Shown here one piece after another: positions 32,145 through 43,169 of a DNA stretch of 64,000 bases. Positions within the stretch are counted from its first letter, which is position 1, and each line of letters begins with the position of its first letter. Position numbers and translations under genes: made by a program. The stretch is from Vibrio tubiashii ATCC 19109. Its GTDB lineage: Bacteria; Pseudomonadota; Gammaproteobacteria; Enterobacterales; Vibrionaceae. The notes below the pieces were generated by a model. That model was not told the DNA's origin. It saw only the letters and a list, made by a program, of their open reading frames with translations, and searched no databases. Location: assembly GCF_000772105.1 (NCBI RefSeq), contig NZ_CP009355.1, positions 1,054,001 through 1,118,000 on the forward strand, in the 5' to 3' direction.

Positions 32145-33920
32145 ATGGATCATTCAATTGACAACGTCGTGTCTCCACCAAAACTGTCCCTAGTCTCTGG
32201 GACGGATGATGAGCTTGTAGAGAAAATTGAATCCGCAGTACTGGGGCTCACCGGTGCTGAACTTGATGATCTGATGGATAATCATTTCCGCCATATGATT
32301 GATGTGCTTAACGATGGCATTTTCTATATGTCGGGTAATGAATATGTTTGCTTCTATAATCCTTCTTTTTACTCACGCTTTGGCATCGAATCTGGACATA
32401 CCGATTTAAAAAGCTGGACTGACCTTGTTCATCCTCAAGATCAAATCGCATTCGGCGAAAAAGTGGATGAGCACATTCAGCAAGATGGCGCTCGCGTTGT
32501 CACTCAATATCGCATTCGTTGTACCAATGGCCGTTACATATGGCTTGAGGGCACTGCCGTGACGAAAACAGTCAATGGAAAGAGATTCATGATTGGCTGC
32601 CATCGCGATATCTCTGATAGAAAATTGATGGAATCTTATGTTCAGCAAACATCTTTAACCGATGGTTCTTCTGGATTAGCTAACGAACAAAAGTTGGCGA
32701 TGGATCTTGATAACCTTAAGGTGGTGAACCAAGAAACACACCACCTAATGTACATTCAACCTGGGGTCACACGTTCGTATCAATCACTTTATGGTGGTCA
32801 AATGATGCGTGATCTGCTTTCGCGCTTAACTAAAGTACTCGGTGACTTTCCCGAACAGTTCGTTGACATGTACCGTATCCAATCACACGATTTTGCCATC
32901 ATTGTACGTGGTCAGTTGGATGATTCGGCCCTCAACAAATTGGCTCGTCGTATAACCAAAGTCTACAAAGAAGCGATTAGAACGCTCGATTTCCTGTTTG
33001 CAAACGAAATCAGTATCGGTATCTACCCAAACATCACTGAAAATTGTGACACTGACGAAATTGTCCGTGTTGCCGCGCAAACTTGTCAGTTCGCCGTAGC
33101 TAATTCCGAGCACTCTGTTCGAATCTATGCTGGGAGTACTAAAACTCAAATAGATCGCCATTTCTATATTGATCAAGAGCTTGGCAATGCAATACGTAAC
33201 GGTAATCTGTCGGTTAAGTTTCAGCCTATCGTCTGTTGCAAATCGGATAAGGTCGCAAGCTTTGAAAGCCTAGTACGTTGGCGCAGCGATACGATAGGAG
33301 AGATATACCCAGACGAATTCATTTCTGTGGCGGAAAAGAAAGGTTTGATTAGTGAACTAGGCTACTTCGTGTTTGAGAAGGCCTGTTGCTTTATCAACAA
33401 GTACCAGCAAACGCACACTGAAGAAATCAAAGTTAATGTAAATGTTTCAGTGCTTCAGTTGCTTAGCCAACAGTTTCCTGACAACGTTAAGCAGATTACC
33501 AAAGAATTTGGTGTCAATGCTAACTCAATCATGCTCGAACTAACTGAGACCATCATATTAGATGACAACAAAGACGCTATCTCGCAGCTATTGCGACTGA
33601 AGCAATTTGGTTTTCAGCTCTCTTTGGATGACTTTGGCGCGGGCTATAGCTCATTGAACAGTTTTTTTGATTTGCCGCTGTCACAGATAAAGATCGATAA
33701 ATCAATTGCTTGGCGTTCACTAGAAAATCCAGTCACGTTCGAATACCTCTCATTTATCACCAATCTGTGTAACACCTACAATATCGATATTGTTATCGAA
33801 GGTATTGAAGATGCAGCAATGCAACGTGTATTCACCGATATGGGAGCCGCCTACCTACAAGGTTATTGGTTCTCCAAGCCACTTTCCCTTGCCAGTGCTA
33901 GCCACTATACCAAGATATAA
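32145..33920 (+). CDS. PAS - degenerate GGDEF - EAL protein
   Basis: This is 591 residues with no membrane helix. A PAS domain (about 45-165: VLNDGIFYMSGNEYVCFYNPSF, then a PAC-like GRYIWLEGTAVTKTVNGKRFMIGCHRDISDRK in outline) comes first. The GGDEF-like domain has SHDFAIIV in place of the GGDEF loop, so it should not make c-di-GMP. The EAL domain has FESLVRW instead of EAL, but keeps NVSVLQL, ELTETI, DDFGAGYSS and IEGIED. The glutamate of the signature is retained, so phosphodiesterase activity is possible. PAS may sense redox or a ligand. Confidence 0.87.
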   Translation: MDHSIDNVVSPPKLSLVSGTDDELVEKIESAVLGLTGAELDDLMDNHFRHMIDVLNDGIFYMSGNEYVCFYNPSFYSRFGIESGHTDLKSWTDLVHPQDQIAFGEKVDEHIQQDGARVVTQYRIRCTNGRYIWLEGTAVTKTVNGKRFMIGCHRDISDRKLMESYVQQTSLTDGSSGLANEQKLAMDLDNLKVVNQETHHLMYIQPGVTRSYQSLYGGQMMRDLLSRLTKVLGDFPEQFVDMYRIQSHDFAIIVRGQLDDSALNKLARRITKVYKEAIRTLDFLFANEISIGIYPNITENCDTDEIVRVAAQTCQFAVANSEHSVRIYAGSTKTQIDRHFYIDQELGNAIRNGNLSVKFQPIVCCKSDKVASFESLVRWRSDTIGEIYPDEFISVAEKKGLISELGYFVFEKACCFINKYQQTHTEEIKVNVNVSVLQLLSQQFPDNVKQITKEFGVNANSIMLELTETIILDDNKDAISQLLRLKQFGFQLSLDDFGAGYSSLNSFFDLPLSQIKIDKSIAWRSLENPVTFEYLSFITNLCNTYNIDIVIEGIEDAAMQRVFTDMGAAYLQGYWFSKPLSLASASHYTKI

Positions 33921-34169
33921 CCCCCTGTCTCATATCCGAGACTTATTCACCGAATTCATCATTCCATTTGACTAATTAACTTTAGTTGTAGAGAATTCAC
34001 ACAAATTTATAAACCAGTTCATATACCTCGCCAGAATTATGGCTACAGGTAACGGTGTTTGGTGAAGCCTAGCTTCTCAATCAAGGATAGATAAAGCACT
34101 GATAACGTAAATAAAATCGTTATTACTGGACACGGAACTAACTGTTGTTTCTGCCTCTGGAGTAAAAAA

Positions 34170-35324
34170 GTGTCTTATTCAGTACGTAGCTTGATTGGTG
34201 CAGTTCTCTCTGCAACGCTAATTTTTTCACCTGTCGTTTCAGCTTCAACTAACTCAGCCTTATGGTTCGAGCATACCGATATTCAGATGCCAACCAATAC
34301 CATGGTTGCTGAGTTAAACAATGGTTTACGCTTTGTTATCCTACCAACCACTCGTCGCTCTGATGAAGTATCCCTACGTATCCTGATTGGATCTGGCACC
34401 GCTCAGCAAACTAATGCTCAGGGCTCAACGGCCAAGCTAGCTGCGAGTTCTGCAGTAAAAAGCAGTGACTGGAAAGCCACGACTGAACTAGAACAAACCG
34501 TATTTAGCCTCGATCTTTTGCATGCGGATGCAAACGTGATAGAAGCAAGCTTAGCCGCTATGCAGAAAAGCCTAGCGACCAATACAAACGGCAACGAGTT
34601 CAAGCAAAAATTCTATGTACCACAAAACGTGACCGTTATTGTTACTGGTGGTATTAACACAAGACAGACAACTAAGCTAATCCAACGCCAGTTCTCTGGA
34701 TGGGTTAAAGGCACATCAAAACAAATCGATGCAGCAAACAGCATGGCACTGGACGCTTATTTTGAGCCAAGCGTTTCGAATGATACTGGCTTGTCAGTAA
34801 GCACGCTTAAAATACTCCAAGACGAGCAAGACAGTAAACTGCAACGTAAAGAGATCTTGCTAACTACTTTAGCCAACAAGATGCTAGAATATCGTATTCA
34901 AAACGCTCTTGAACAGCTGCATTCTCAAGCGAAAGTCTCTGTCGAGAATGAGGTTCTTTTTGATCACCGCCTGCTATCGCAAATTCGTATCACGGAGATG
35001 TCATCTGACGAAAAGTCAACAACAGAAAGCGTAGTGAAATCTGAAATAGAGCGTGCGATTGCGGCAGGATTCACTCAAGTTGAATACGAAATGGTCGTTA
35101 GTGAGCTGCGCGATCAACTTAAAAGCAAAACTCGCCTAGGTAACGACCACTATGCCGCAGACCAAGCCGACCGCCTAGTTGAAGCGATCAGCTTAGGCAA
35201 CGTCTACACAGAGCCATCATACGATCTTGATTTGCTCAACTTCCACGTAGCTCACCTAAATGAGTACGATGTAAGTAAAGAATTTGAGAAGACTTGGTCA
35301 GCTGACAGCAGCGTTGCTCTATAA
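34170..35324 (+). CDS. Secreted M16-like protein without catalytic motif
   Basis: This is 384 residues with a signal peptide (SLIGAVLSATLIFSPVVSA). The mature start MVAELNNGLRFVILPT and SLRILIGSGTAQQT matches the opening of M16 (insulinase/pitrilysin) peptidases, where GLAHFLEHM should come next. Here the HxxEH zinc site is absent and the text continues with a short linker. A later YVPQNVTVIVTGGIN segment matches the end of an M16 N-domain. It looks like a shortened, non-catalytic relative, perhaps a partner of an active M16 protein encoded elsewhere. It is monocistronic, with a terminator at 35362. Confidence 0.65.
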   Translation: MSYSVRSLIGAVLSATLIFSPVVSASTNSALWFEHTDIQMPTNTMVAELNNGLRFVILPTTRRSDEVSLRILIGSGTAQQTNAQGSTAKLAASSAVKSSDWKATTELEQTVFSLDLLHADANVIEASLAAMQKSLATNTNGNEFKQKFYVPQNVTVIVTGGINTRQTTKLIQRQFSGWVKGTSKQIDAANSMALDAYFEPSVSNDTGLSVSTLKILQDEQDSKLQRKEILLTTLANKMLEYRIQNALEQLHSQAKVSVENEVLFDHRLLSQIRITEMSSDEKSTTESVVKSEIERAIAAGFTQVEYEMVVSELRDQLKSKTRLGNDHYAADQADRLVEAISLGNVYTEPSYDLDLLNFHVAHLNEYDVSKEFEKTWSADSSVAL

Positions 35325-35361
35325 GCCAGTTGTATCAAGCCACATAAATATCATATTGAAA

Positions 35362-35390
35362 CCAGTAGTGCGCCCCACTACTGGTTTTTT
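35362..35390. terminator. Terminator between convergent M16-like gene and yejF
   Basis: CCAGTAGTG-cgcc-CACTACTGG followed by six T on the plus strand; an AA-tract precedes it, so it may also serve the yej operon. Confidence 0.88.
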
Positions 35391-35401
35391 ATGAGGTGTA
35401 A

Positions 35402-36994
35402 TTACAAAGAGGAAAGATTGACTAGATGCCGCGTATAGGGTTGTTGCGGGCGACTAAACAATTCCTGCGTCTCGCCTTGTTCGATGATCTCCCCTTGCTT
35501 CATTACAATTGTGTAATGGCACAACGAGCGCACTACATTCAAATCATGGCTGATAAACAAATAGGTGAGTTGATACTTCTCTTGGAGTGATTTCAGCAGA
35601 TCGAGCACCTGCGCTTGTACCGTCCTGTCTAAAGAAGACGTTGGCTCATCTAACAGAATAAACTCTGGTTTAAGGATTAACGCCCGCGCGATTGCAATAC
35701 GCTGCCTTTGTCCGCCAGAAAACTCATTTGGGTAGCGATGTCTTGTCTCTGGGTCTAGGTCGACCTCAGCCATTACGTCACAAATTCGTTGGTCTATTTC
35801 ATCTTCGCTCAGCGTCTGATGTACCCGCAGCCCTTCACCAATCACTTGCGCTACCGACATACGAGGATTCAACGCAGAGAATGGGTCTTGAAACACTACC
35901 TGCATCTTACTTCGATAAGGCAACATGCCCTTTCTATCTAAGCCTTGAAGCTCGTTGTCTTGATAAGCGATAGAACCTTCGGATTTGACCAAGCGCAGTA
36001 TTGCCATTCCTGTGGTTGATTTACCCGAACCACTTTCACCTACGAGCCCTATCGAGTGCCCTTTCTTTAACTCAAAGTTCATGTTGGTAACGGCTTTAAT
36101 ATGCGATACCACTCGTTTGAAGATCCCACCAGTAATCGGGAACCAAACACGTAAGTTACTCACATCAAGTAAAGAGGAAGCTTGCTCACTGATTTTGACA
36201 GGCAAGCCCCTTGGGTCGGAATTAATCAGCTTTTGTGTGTACTCATGTACCGGGGAGTTGAATATCTGCTCGCAGCTGCCAGTTTCAACCAAACTACCGT
36301 TTTGCATGACAGATACACGATCAGCAATTCGTTTTACAATACTCAAGTCATGAGTAATAAACAGCATTGCCATGCCCATTTCTTGTTGTAGCTGCTTTAA
36401 TAGATCGAGTATCTGAGCCTGTACAGAGACATCCAACGCTGTCGTCGGTTCGTCAGCGATTAACAACTCGGGTTCGTTAATCAGTGCCATGGCAATCATT
36501 ACTCGTTGCCTCTCTCCTCCAGACAGTTCATGCGGATATGCCATAACCTTGTGCTCAGGGTTACGAATGCCCACCTTTCCCAACCACTCAACAGCGAGTG
36601 CTTCTGCAACTCGTTGGCGCATCCCTCTATGGATAGCCAGTGTTTCAACCAGTTGTTTACCGATCTTGTGCAGCGGATTAAGCGAAACCATTGGCTCTTG
36701 AAAAATCATGCCGATTCTTCCACCTCGGATACCTCTCAACTGGCGCTCTGAACACTCTAGGATATTGATACCATCAAACTCGATGTTGCCTGAAAGGTAG
36801 TGAGAAGAGCCTTGTGGGAGCAGCTTAAGAATAGAGTTAGCTGTCACCGATTTACCAGAGCCACTTTCACCCACTAAGGCAAGCGTCTCACCTTTTTTAA
36901 TCGAAAGTGATACCTCGTTAGTCACCTGTTCGACTTGCCTCTTACGACCAAACCCGACAGATAAGCCATTAATTGTAAGTACAGTTTCAGACAT
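35402..36994 (-). CDS. yejF: Peptide ABC transporter ATPase, fused duplicate
   Basis: This is 530 residues with two complete ABC domains in tandem. The first has GESGSGKSVTANS, LSGGERQRVMIAMAL and LLIADEPTTALDV. The second has GESGSGKSTTGMAI, FSGGQRQRIAIARAL and FILLDEPTSSLDR. This double form is the YejF/DppDF fusion type. With YejB and YejE it imports peptides; E. coli YejABEF also takes up microcin C and related translation inhibitors. It is the last gene of the yejABEF operon, two bases after yejE. Confidence 0.92.
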   Translation of the reverse strand: MSETVLTINGLSVGFGRKRQVEQVTNEVSLSIKKGETLALVGESGSGKSVTANSILKLLPQGSSHYLSGNIEFDGINILECSERQLRGIRGGRIGMIFQEPMVSLNPLHKIGKQLVETLAIHRGMRQRVAEALAVEWLGKVGIRNPEHKVMAYPHELSGGERQRVMIAMALINEPELLIADEPTTALDVSVQAQILDLLKQLQQEMGMAMLFITHDLSIVKRIADRVSVMQNGSLVETGSCEQIFNSPVHEYTQKLINSDPRGLPVKISEQASSLLDVSNLRVWFPITGGIFKRVVSHIKAVTNMNFELKKGHSIGLVGESGSGKSTTGMAILRLVKSEGSIAYQDNELQGLDRKGMLPYRSKMQVVFQDPFSALNPRMSVAQVIGEGLRVHQTLSEDEIDQRICDVMAEVDLDPETRHRYPNEFSGGQRQRIAIARALILKPEFILLDEPTSSLDRTVQAQVLDLLKSLQEKYQLTYLFISHDLNVVRSLCHYTIVMKQGEIIEQGETQELFSRPQQPYTRHLVNLSSL

Positions 36995-36996
36995 CG

Positions 36997-38037
36997 CTAT
37001 CTTCCTTGGTGGTGAGGGTCAAAGGCATCACGGACTGCTTCACCGATAAACACCAGCAAAGTTAGCATCACGGAGAGAACAAGGAATGCTGAAAAGCCAA
37101 GCCATGGCGCTTGTAAGTTGGCTTTACCTTGCGCGAGTAACTCACCCAATGAAGGCGAGCCTGCGGGTAAACCAAAACCTAAGAAGTCTAGGGAGGTTAG
37201 CGTTGTTACCGAACCTGAAAGGATAAAAGGCATCATGGTCAGAGACGCAACCATAGCATTGGGCAACATGTGACGCAGCATAATTCGCTTATCGGCCACA
37301 CCCATCGCCTGCGCGGCACGCACATAATCAAAGTTACGACAGCGTAAGAACTCAGCGCGCACTATCCCGACTAAGCTCATCCAGCTAAATGCCACCATAA
37401 TCCCGAGCAACCACCAGAAATTGGGCTCGACAAAACTGGATAATATGATGAGCAAGAAAAGTGTCGGCATACCCGACCACACTTCGATAAAGCGTTGACC
37501 AAACAAATCTAACCAGCCACCGTAATAACCTTGAGTAGCGCCGACTGCCACACCAATGACACTCGAAACTATGGTTAAAACAAAACCAAACAGGACCGAA
37601 ATACGAAAGCCGTAGATGACCCGCGCCAATACGTCTCGGCCTTTGTCATCAGTCCCCAACCAATTGACATTGTCCGGAGGTGAAGGCACTGCACCGCCGA
37701 TATTGAAGTTAATGGTATCGTAGCTAAATCGAATTAACGGCCAGACGATGTAACCCTTTTCTTCGATTAACTCGATCACATAAGGATCGGTATAGTCTGC
37801 CTCGGTTTCAAACTCACCGCCAAACTCAGTTTCAGCGTACTGGGTAGCAATCGGGAAATACCACTGGCTATCGAACTCCACCAGCAACGGTTTGTCATTA
37901 GCAATCAGCTCAGCAAACAAGCTAACGATGAACAACAGCCCAAAAATCCACATAGACCAAAAGCCACGCTTGTTGGCTTTAAATCTGAGCCAGCGCGCTT
38001 CATTAAGAGGATTAGTTCGCTTCTTTTTCAACATCAT
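36997..38037 (-). CDS. yejE: Peptide ABC transporter permease
   Basis: This is a 346-residue DppC-type permease. The N-terminal cytoplasmic RWLRFKANKRGFWSMWIFG leads into the first helix. A periplasmic insert of about 90 residues follows, characteristic of YejE. LGTDDKGRDVLARVIYGFRISV comes next, and the permease signature EFLRCRNFDYVRAAQAMGVADKRIMLRHMLPNA. Its stop and the yejF start are separated by two bases, and its start overlaps the yejB stop by one base. Confidence 0.92.
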   Translation of the reverse strand: MMLKKKRTNPLNEARWLRFKANKRGFWSMWIFGLLFIVSLFAELIANDKPLLVEFDSQWYFPIATQYAETEFGGEFETEADYTDPYVIELIEEKGYIVWPLIRFSYDTINFNIGGAVPSPPDNVNWLGTDDKGRDVLARVIYGFRISVLFGFVLTIVSSVIGVAVGATQGYYGGWLDLFGQRFIEVWSGMPTLFLLIILSSFVEPNFWWLLGIMVAFSWMSLVGIVRAEFLRCRNFDYVRAAQAMGVADKRIMLRHMLPNAMVASLTMMPFILSGSVTTLTSLDFLGFGLPAGSPSLGELLAQGKANLQAPWLGFSAFLVLSVMLTLLVFIGEAVRDAFDPHHQGR

Positions 38038-39128
38038 TAACGCGCCTCAAAATCAATTCGTGGATCTACCCAGGTATAGGTAAGGTCTGAAATTATGCTC
38101 AAGATCAGGCCAAGAAGCGTCATGATATAGAGTGAGCTGAACACGACTGGATAGTCGCGCTGTATGGTTGACTCAAAACCGAGAAGACCGATCCCTTCTA
38201 GAGAGAACATCACCTCAATCAACATTGAGCCAGTGAAGAAGATGCTGATAAACGCAGCTGGAAAGCCTGCGATAATAATCAACATCGCATTGCGGAAAAC
38301 GTGCTTGTAGAGAATGTCTCGCTCATCAAGTCCTTTTGCTCGCGCGGTAACCACGTATTGCTTGTTGATCTCATCAAGGAAGGAGTTTTTCGTCAGCATA
38401 CTTAATGTCGCAAAACCGCCTATAACCATGGCGAGGATCGGCAAGGCTAAATGCCAAAAGTAATCGATGATTTGCTGATACCAGTTGAGCTGTTCGAAAT
38501 TACTTGAGACCAAACCACGCAGCGGGAACCAACTAAAATAGTTACCGCTGGCAAACACAATAATCAGGATGATGGCAAACAAAAAGCCTGGAATCGCATA
38601 TCCGACGATGACGACTGCGCTAGACCAAATATCAAATCGACTACCATGATGAATCGCTTTCAAAATCCCCAGTGGAATTGAAATCAGATAGATGATCAAC
38701 GTACTCCATAAACCAAGGGAGATAGAGACAGGCAATCGCTCAACAATTAGATCAATCACGCTACCGCCCTTGAACAAGCTATCGCCGAAGTTGAAAGTCA
38801 CATAGTTTTTCAACATATCGAAATAGCGTTCATGGATAGGTTTATCAAAGCCGAACTGCTTTTTAATTTCTTCGACAACTTCTGGGTCTAAGCCTCGCGA
38901 GCCTTTATAGCCCGTAGAAGAGGCCTCCTCCACGACAGCCGTGTCAGCTGAGTTACCTCCCCCAGTGAAGCGGCTCATCAAACCAGACTCTAACCCCTCC
39001 ATTTGCGCAATGGCTTGTTCAACTGGCCCACCCGGAGCCACCTGAATAATGAAGAAGTTAATGGTGATAATCGCCCACAAAGTGGGTATGACTAACAGCA
39101 GTCGTCGAAAAATATATGCAGCCATCAA
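38037..39128 (-). CDS. yejB: Peptide ABC transporter permease
   Basis: This is a 363-residue DppB-type permease. It has [23 protein letters not shown] at the N-terminus and a periplasmic loop with [19 protein letters not shown]. The [41 protein letters not shown] coupling motif in outline and FEARID-like end [10 protein letters not shown] follow. It pairs with YejE in the inner membrane. Confidence 0.92.
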   Translation of the reverse strand: MMAAYIFRRLLLVIPTLWAIITINFFIIQVAPGGPVEQAIAQMEGLESGLMSRFTGGGNSADTAVVEEASSTGYKGSRGLDPEVVEEIKKQFGFDKPIHERYFDMLKNYVTFNFGDSLFKGGSVIDLIVERLPVSISLGLWSTLIIYLISIPLGILKAIHHGSRFDIWSSAVVIVGYAIPGFLFAIILIIVFASGNYFSWFPLRGLVSSNFEQLNWYQQIIDYFWHLALPILAMVIGGFATLSMLTKNSFLDEINKQYVVTARAKGLDERDILYKHVFRNAMLIIIAGFPAAFISIFFTGSMLIEVMFSLEGIGLLGFESTIQRDYPVVFSSLYIMTLLGLILSIISDLTYTWVDPRIDFEAR

Positions 39129-39136
39129 TGCCTCAA

Positions 39137-40957
39137 TTAACGTCGTTTTTCTGGAAGCTTGGCAGCTTTCTCTTTAGATACCCACCAAGTATCGACACCT
39201 AAGTCATACTCTGGTCGAATATCTGGTCGCTCAAACTTGTCCCATGTCGCGACGCGGTAGTTGCTGTAATGCCACTGAGGAACCATGTAGAAGTTCCACT
39301 GAAGCACCCTGTCGAACGCACGCCCTAACGCGAATAACTTATCTGGGTTCTGCTGATTATCGGCAATCTCTTGAGTCAGATAATCAACTGCTGGATCAAT
39401 TACGCCCGCGATGTTGTAGGTCGAGTCAATGAACTTAGAGTTCCAAACAATCATTAAGCTAGAGCTAGGATAAGCGTTGGCAAAGAAGCGCGATGAAACC
39501 ATATCAAAATCGCGATCACGTAGGCGCTTGATGTATTGGGTACGATCCACCGTGCGAAGCTTCATATCTACCCCCATTAACTTAAGATTCTTCTGAAACG
39601 GGATCGCGTAAGTTTCCACATTTGGATTGAAGATAAGTAGTTCAAAGCTCATCGCTTCACCGGTTTTGGTGTTGGTCATCACTTTGTTTTTCAGCTCCCA
39701 TCCAGCCTCTTTAAACAGCTTAAACGCTGTGCGCATTTGGCTACGAATGCGACCCGAGCCATCTGTTTTAGGTGGTTGGTACTCTTCGGTAAATACACGT
39801 GAAGGGATCTTATCCTTTATCGGCTCCAATACCGCTTTTTCAGCGTCTGAAGGCAAACCTACTGACGCATAGTCAGTATTCTGGAAATAGCTGCGTGTAC
39901 GGCTGTTTTCGTTGTAGAAAAGGTTTTTATTCATCCATTCAAAATCGAGTGCGTAAGTAATGGCTTCTCGTACTTTAGGATCTTTAAATACCTCGGTTTG
40001 AATATTGAACACAAAACCATTAGCTTGCTGAGGCTGCGAATGTGGGATCACTTCTTTTTTGATGTATCCTTTATCAAAGTTCGAGCCTGTGTAAGAGTTC
40101 TCCCAGAATTTCGGTTCGCTCTCAATACGGATATCAAACTCACCCGCTTTAAAAGCCTCAAGCATAACAGTGTCATCGCGGTAGTAGTCGTATTGAATCT
40201 GTTCAAAGTTATTACGACCCACATTCACCGGAAGGTCTTTGGCCCAATAGTCTTTGTCTAATGTATAGGTCACGCTCTGCCCTGGCTTGTAGTCGGTGAC
40301 CTTATAAGCGCTGCTGCCAACTGGTGGCTCATTGAGAGGTTCAGAAAATTTTTTGTCTTGCCAGAAGTGCTTAGGTAGTACACGAGTAGACTGAGCGAAG
40401 CTAAACAGTTTCTCTCTGTCTGGTTCAGACATCTCTATACGAACGACGAGGTCAGACTTGGCGGTGACAGATTTAATGGCTTTGTAGTAAGAGCGATATT
40501 GAGGTACACCCTCGGTCATAAACTTCTGGAAGGTAAAAGCAACATCATGGGCCGTAATAGGCTCGCCATCTTGAAATCGTGCCTTAGGATTAATGTCGAG
40601 CTCTAACCACATATAATCGTCTGAGTATCGCGCCTTACTGGCAATCAGCGGATAATAGGTGTTAATCTCATCGCTTGGGGAATACATAAGCGTATCGTAA
40701 AGCTGACCACTTCCCGCGGCAGCAACTCCGCGCGACGCGTATCGATTGAAATTGTCGTAAGTCCCCATTTGACCATATGTCACTTTGCCGTATTTGGGCG
40801 CATCTGGGTTGACGTAATCGAAGTGAGCGAAATTTTCTGGGTATTTCGCTTTGCCAAATCCAACCAGAGTCGTCGTTTCTATAACGTCGGCGTAAGCCCC
40901 AAAGCTTGTACTCGCGGCAATCAATCCACTAAGCACTAAGCGAGACAGCATCTTCAT
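39137..40957 (-). CDS. yejA: Periplasmic peptide-binding protein
   Basis: This is 606 residues. A signal peptide ([19 protein letters not shown]) precedes an SBP_bac_5 domain: [42 protein letters not shown], then [19 protein letters not shown], and a C-terminal [11 protein letters not shown] that marks the YejA subgroup. It delivers peptides to YejBEF. It is first in the operon. The promoter should lie in the AT-rich 40958-41070 region, which contains a repeated AGTATTAAT motif. Confidence 0.92.
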   Translation of the reverse strand: MKMLSRLVLSGLIAASTSFGAYADVIETTTLVGFGKAKYPENFAHFDYVNPDAPKYGKVTYGQMGTYDNFNRYASRGVAAAGSGQLYDTLMYSPSDEINTYYPLIASKARYSDDYMWLELDINPKARFQDGEPITAHDVAFTFQKFMTEGVPQYRSYYKAIKSVTAKSDLVVRIEMSEPDREKLFSFAQSTRVLPKHFWQDKKFSEPLNEPPVGSSAYKVTDYKPGQSVTYTLDKDYWAKDLPVNVGRNNFEQIQYDYYRDDTVMLEAFKAGEFDIRIESEPKFWENSYTGSNFDKGYIKKEVIPHSQPQQANGFVFNIQTEVFKDPKVREAITYALDFEWMNKNLFYNENSRTRSYFQNTDYASVGLPSDAEKAVLEPIKDKIPSRVFTEEYQPPKTDGSGRIRSQMRTAFKLFKEAGWELKNKVMTNTKTGEAMSFELLIFNPNVETYAIPFQKNLKLMGVDMKLRTVDRTQYIKRLRDRDFDMVSSRFFANAYPSSSLMIVWNSKFIDSTYNIAGVIDPAVDYLTQEIADNQQNPDKLFALGRAFDRVLQWNFYMVPQWHYSNYRVATWDKFERPDIRPEYDLGVDTWWVSKEKAAKLPEKRR

Positions 40958-41070
40958 ATGCTCTTCCTTCCTTGGTCATCCTAATTTATCTACTAACTAT
41001 AGTATTAATTAGTATTAATAATTCAACTACTTGGATAAGTATAGGTAGGGAAAGTTCTTTCTGTGAAGCA

Positions 41071-41103
41071 AAAAATATCGCCCCCACTAGGTTAGAGGGC
41101 GAT
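41071..41103 (-). terminator. Terminator of the chemoreceptor gene
   Basis: Minus strand: ATCGCCC, a 13-base loop, GGGCGAT, then ATTTTTT. Confidence 0.75.
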
Positions 41104-41118
41104 TTCAATCAGAGCGAG

Positions 41119-42684
41119 TTATAATTTATCTTCAAAGCGTTTAGCCAACTGATGGAACTCATCCACCTGCTCTTTCAGCTCATTAGAGTGTTCTTTTACA
41201 GCGCGAGTTGCCGCTAGATTTTGCTCTGAGGTTGAGGCGATAGATTGAATATGCAAATTCACTTCACTCGACAGTTCACGCTGCTTATTTGCTGAGCTTT
41301 CGACCGACTGCATTAAATGATTCATCGACGTCATAAGCTCTTCCACCTCAGACAACTTCTCAGCACTGACACTCGCCACATCGCTACACGCGTTGGTTTG
41401 CTCTTGGTTGGCTAAGATATCTTTTTGCCAACTTTCAATAGTGCCCAACATGGCATCAATGCTGTCTTTAATTTGAACGGTCGCATTGGATGTGCGCCCC
41501 GAGAGTGCGCGAACTTCATCCGCAACCACAGCAAAGCCTCGGCCTTGTTCACCCGCTCGCGCCGCTTCAATAGCTGCATTAAGGGCCAACAGGTTGGTTT
41601 GCTCAGCGATACCACCGATTTCTTCCATCATCTTACTGACTTTTTGAGCTTGTTCACTCAACTGATACGTCGTCTGTGTCGCCTTTTCTGCCTGTACACT
41701 TAAGTTAGTTAGGTTGTGATGCGTTTGATTGATGCTCTCTTTTGCACCGGCACAGGTTTTCAACGTCACATCAACTATCTGATGAGCATCTTGTGTGCTC
41801 GAGGATACTTCATTCGCTGTGAGCTCTACTTCCTCTGTCGCTTCTCGCACTTGCAGAATATCCTTGGTCTGTTGGTCGAGTGCTTCTGTCACTTGATAGG
41901 AAGTCGCACTTAGATTGTCGGCAAGATCTTGAAGTGGCATAGCCGAATCACTCATTCGCCCAAGTACGGTTCGGATTCGCGCTGACGACAGCTTGAGGTG
42001 GAAATCAGCGACGGAGAATTTTTTGCTTCCCGAAAAGACTAAACGGCTAACGCTGTCATATTCAGTTTGGAGCTTACTCAGTTGTTTTGGCGTATCAATC
42101 AGCTCTTGTCTAAACAGTGCTACAATCACCGCGACTGGCGCCAGACTCAGTAGAAAGCTCGGCACTCCCTGCAAGCCCATCATGCTTGAGGCCAAAGGCG
42201 CACCCAGAGCACCAAGAAGCACCGCATAACGAACCGTGTCACTGATCTTAAGTGACCATGCTCTGCCCGACTTTTCAGCTTTCAAAAGCCCCTTGTAAGC
42301 CTTATCTGCGATATTGACCCACTCGCGCTTTGGCTTTACACGTACCGACTGATAACCCACCATTTCATTATCTTGATAGATGGGAGTGACATAGGCATCA
42401 ACCCAATAGTAACCATTTGACTTAGTGCGATTTTTTACTATCCCACGCCACGCCTTTCCTTGCTTTAGGTTTCGCCACATATCCGCGAAGGCTGCTTTCG
42501 GCATGTCGCCGTGTCTAACGATATTGTGGTGTTGACCTAACAATTCTTGTTGAGAGTATTCAGCGACTCGAGAGAAGGCTTCATTACTATACGTAATTAC
42601 ACCTTTTAGATCAGTCGTAGAGACTAGTTGATCATGATTTTCTAGTAGCGTTTCACGTGCGGTAGAGAGTTGGGCTGTCATCAA
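41119..42684 (-). CDS. Aer-like methyl-accepting chemotaxis protein
   Basis: This is 521 residues. An N-terminal PAS domain (about 18-115: [23 protein letters not shown], then [26 protein letters not shown]) matches the FAD-type PAS of Aer. A hydrophobic region of about 30 residues near 155-190 anchors it to the membrane without a periplasmic domain. The signalling domain carries the conserved hairpin [38 protein letters not shown] in outline. It probably senses redox or energy state and steers swimming through CheA. Its second codon is also ATG, so the start could be 42681. Confidence 0.9.
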   Translation of the reverse strand: MMTAQLSTARETLLENHDQLVSTTDLKGVITYSNEAFSRVAEYSQQELLGQHHNIVRHGDMPKAAFADMWRNLKQGKAWRGIVKNRTKSNGYYWVDAYVTPIYQDNEMVGYQSVRVKPKREWVNIADKAYKGLLKAEKSGRAWSLKISDTVRYAVLLGALGAPLASSMMGLQGVPSFLLSLAPVAVIVALFRQELIDTPKQLSKLQTEYDSVSRLVFSGSKKFSVADFHLKLSSARIRTVLGRMSDSAMPLQDLADNLSATSYQVTEALDQQTKDILQVREATEEVELTANEVSSSTQDAHQIVDVTLKTCAGAKESINQTHHNLTNLSVQAEKATQTTYQLSEQAQKVSKMMEEIGGIAEQTNLLALNAAIEAARAGEQGRGFAVVADEVRALSGRTSNATVQIKDSIDAMLGTIESWQKDILANQEQTNACSDVASVSAEKLSEVEELMTSMNHLMQSVESSANKQRELSSEVNLHIQSIASTSEQNLAATRAVKEHSNELKEQVDEFHQLAKRFEDKL

Positions 42685-43169
42685 TCTAGTACTTTTGTAT
42701 TAATTATGTTGCTCGCGAATATAAACAAATAATCAAATTATGACAAAATATTAATTTAACTCAATTTTAAAATTTTGAAGTAATTCACTAGTTCAATTGG
42801 ACATTTTAGCGCAAGTAAAAGTACAGAAACCTAGATCTAGTTTCGTATCAATATATAAGACCTATCCAGTCAGAGAATACTTATCCAACTCGTACCTAAC
42901 ATTACGACAATTGGTGTTGTTCAGCTTTCATATAAGACCAAACTCACTATTGATAATTAACTCACTTTAAAAGAGAATAGTGTTAATTTGTAGGTTTCGT
43001 CACCACCCCATTCCACACACGCTCGGTGGTCAGTAGTATTTTGCTACGAAGCGCCGATAAATAGATATTTCTAATCGATTTATTTTTTGCTTTCCAGTAA
43101 CCCCTCTACACTTAACTTACGCATTAGAGCAAATAAGAAAACATCATCAGAAACACAGGTGAGTCATCA
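42685..43169. other. Intergenic region between divergent sensor genes
   Basis: This is 485 AT-rich bases between the chemoreceptor and the CHASE4-type diguanylate cyclase. An inverted repeat CACTATT/AATAGTG occurs at about 42950-42990. No gene or known RNA is seen. It should hold both promoters. Confidence 0.5.
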
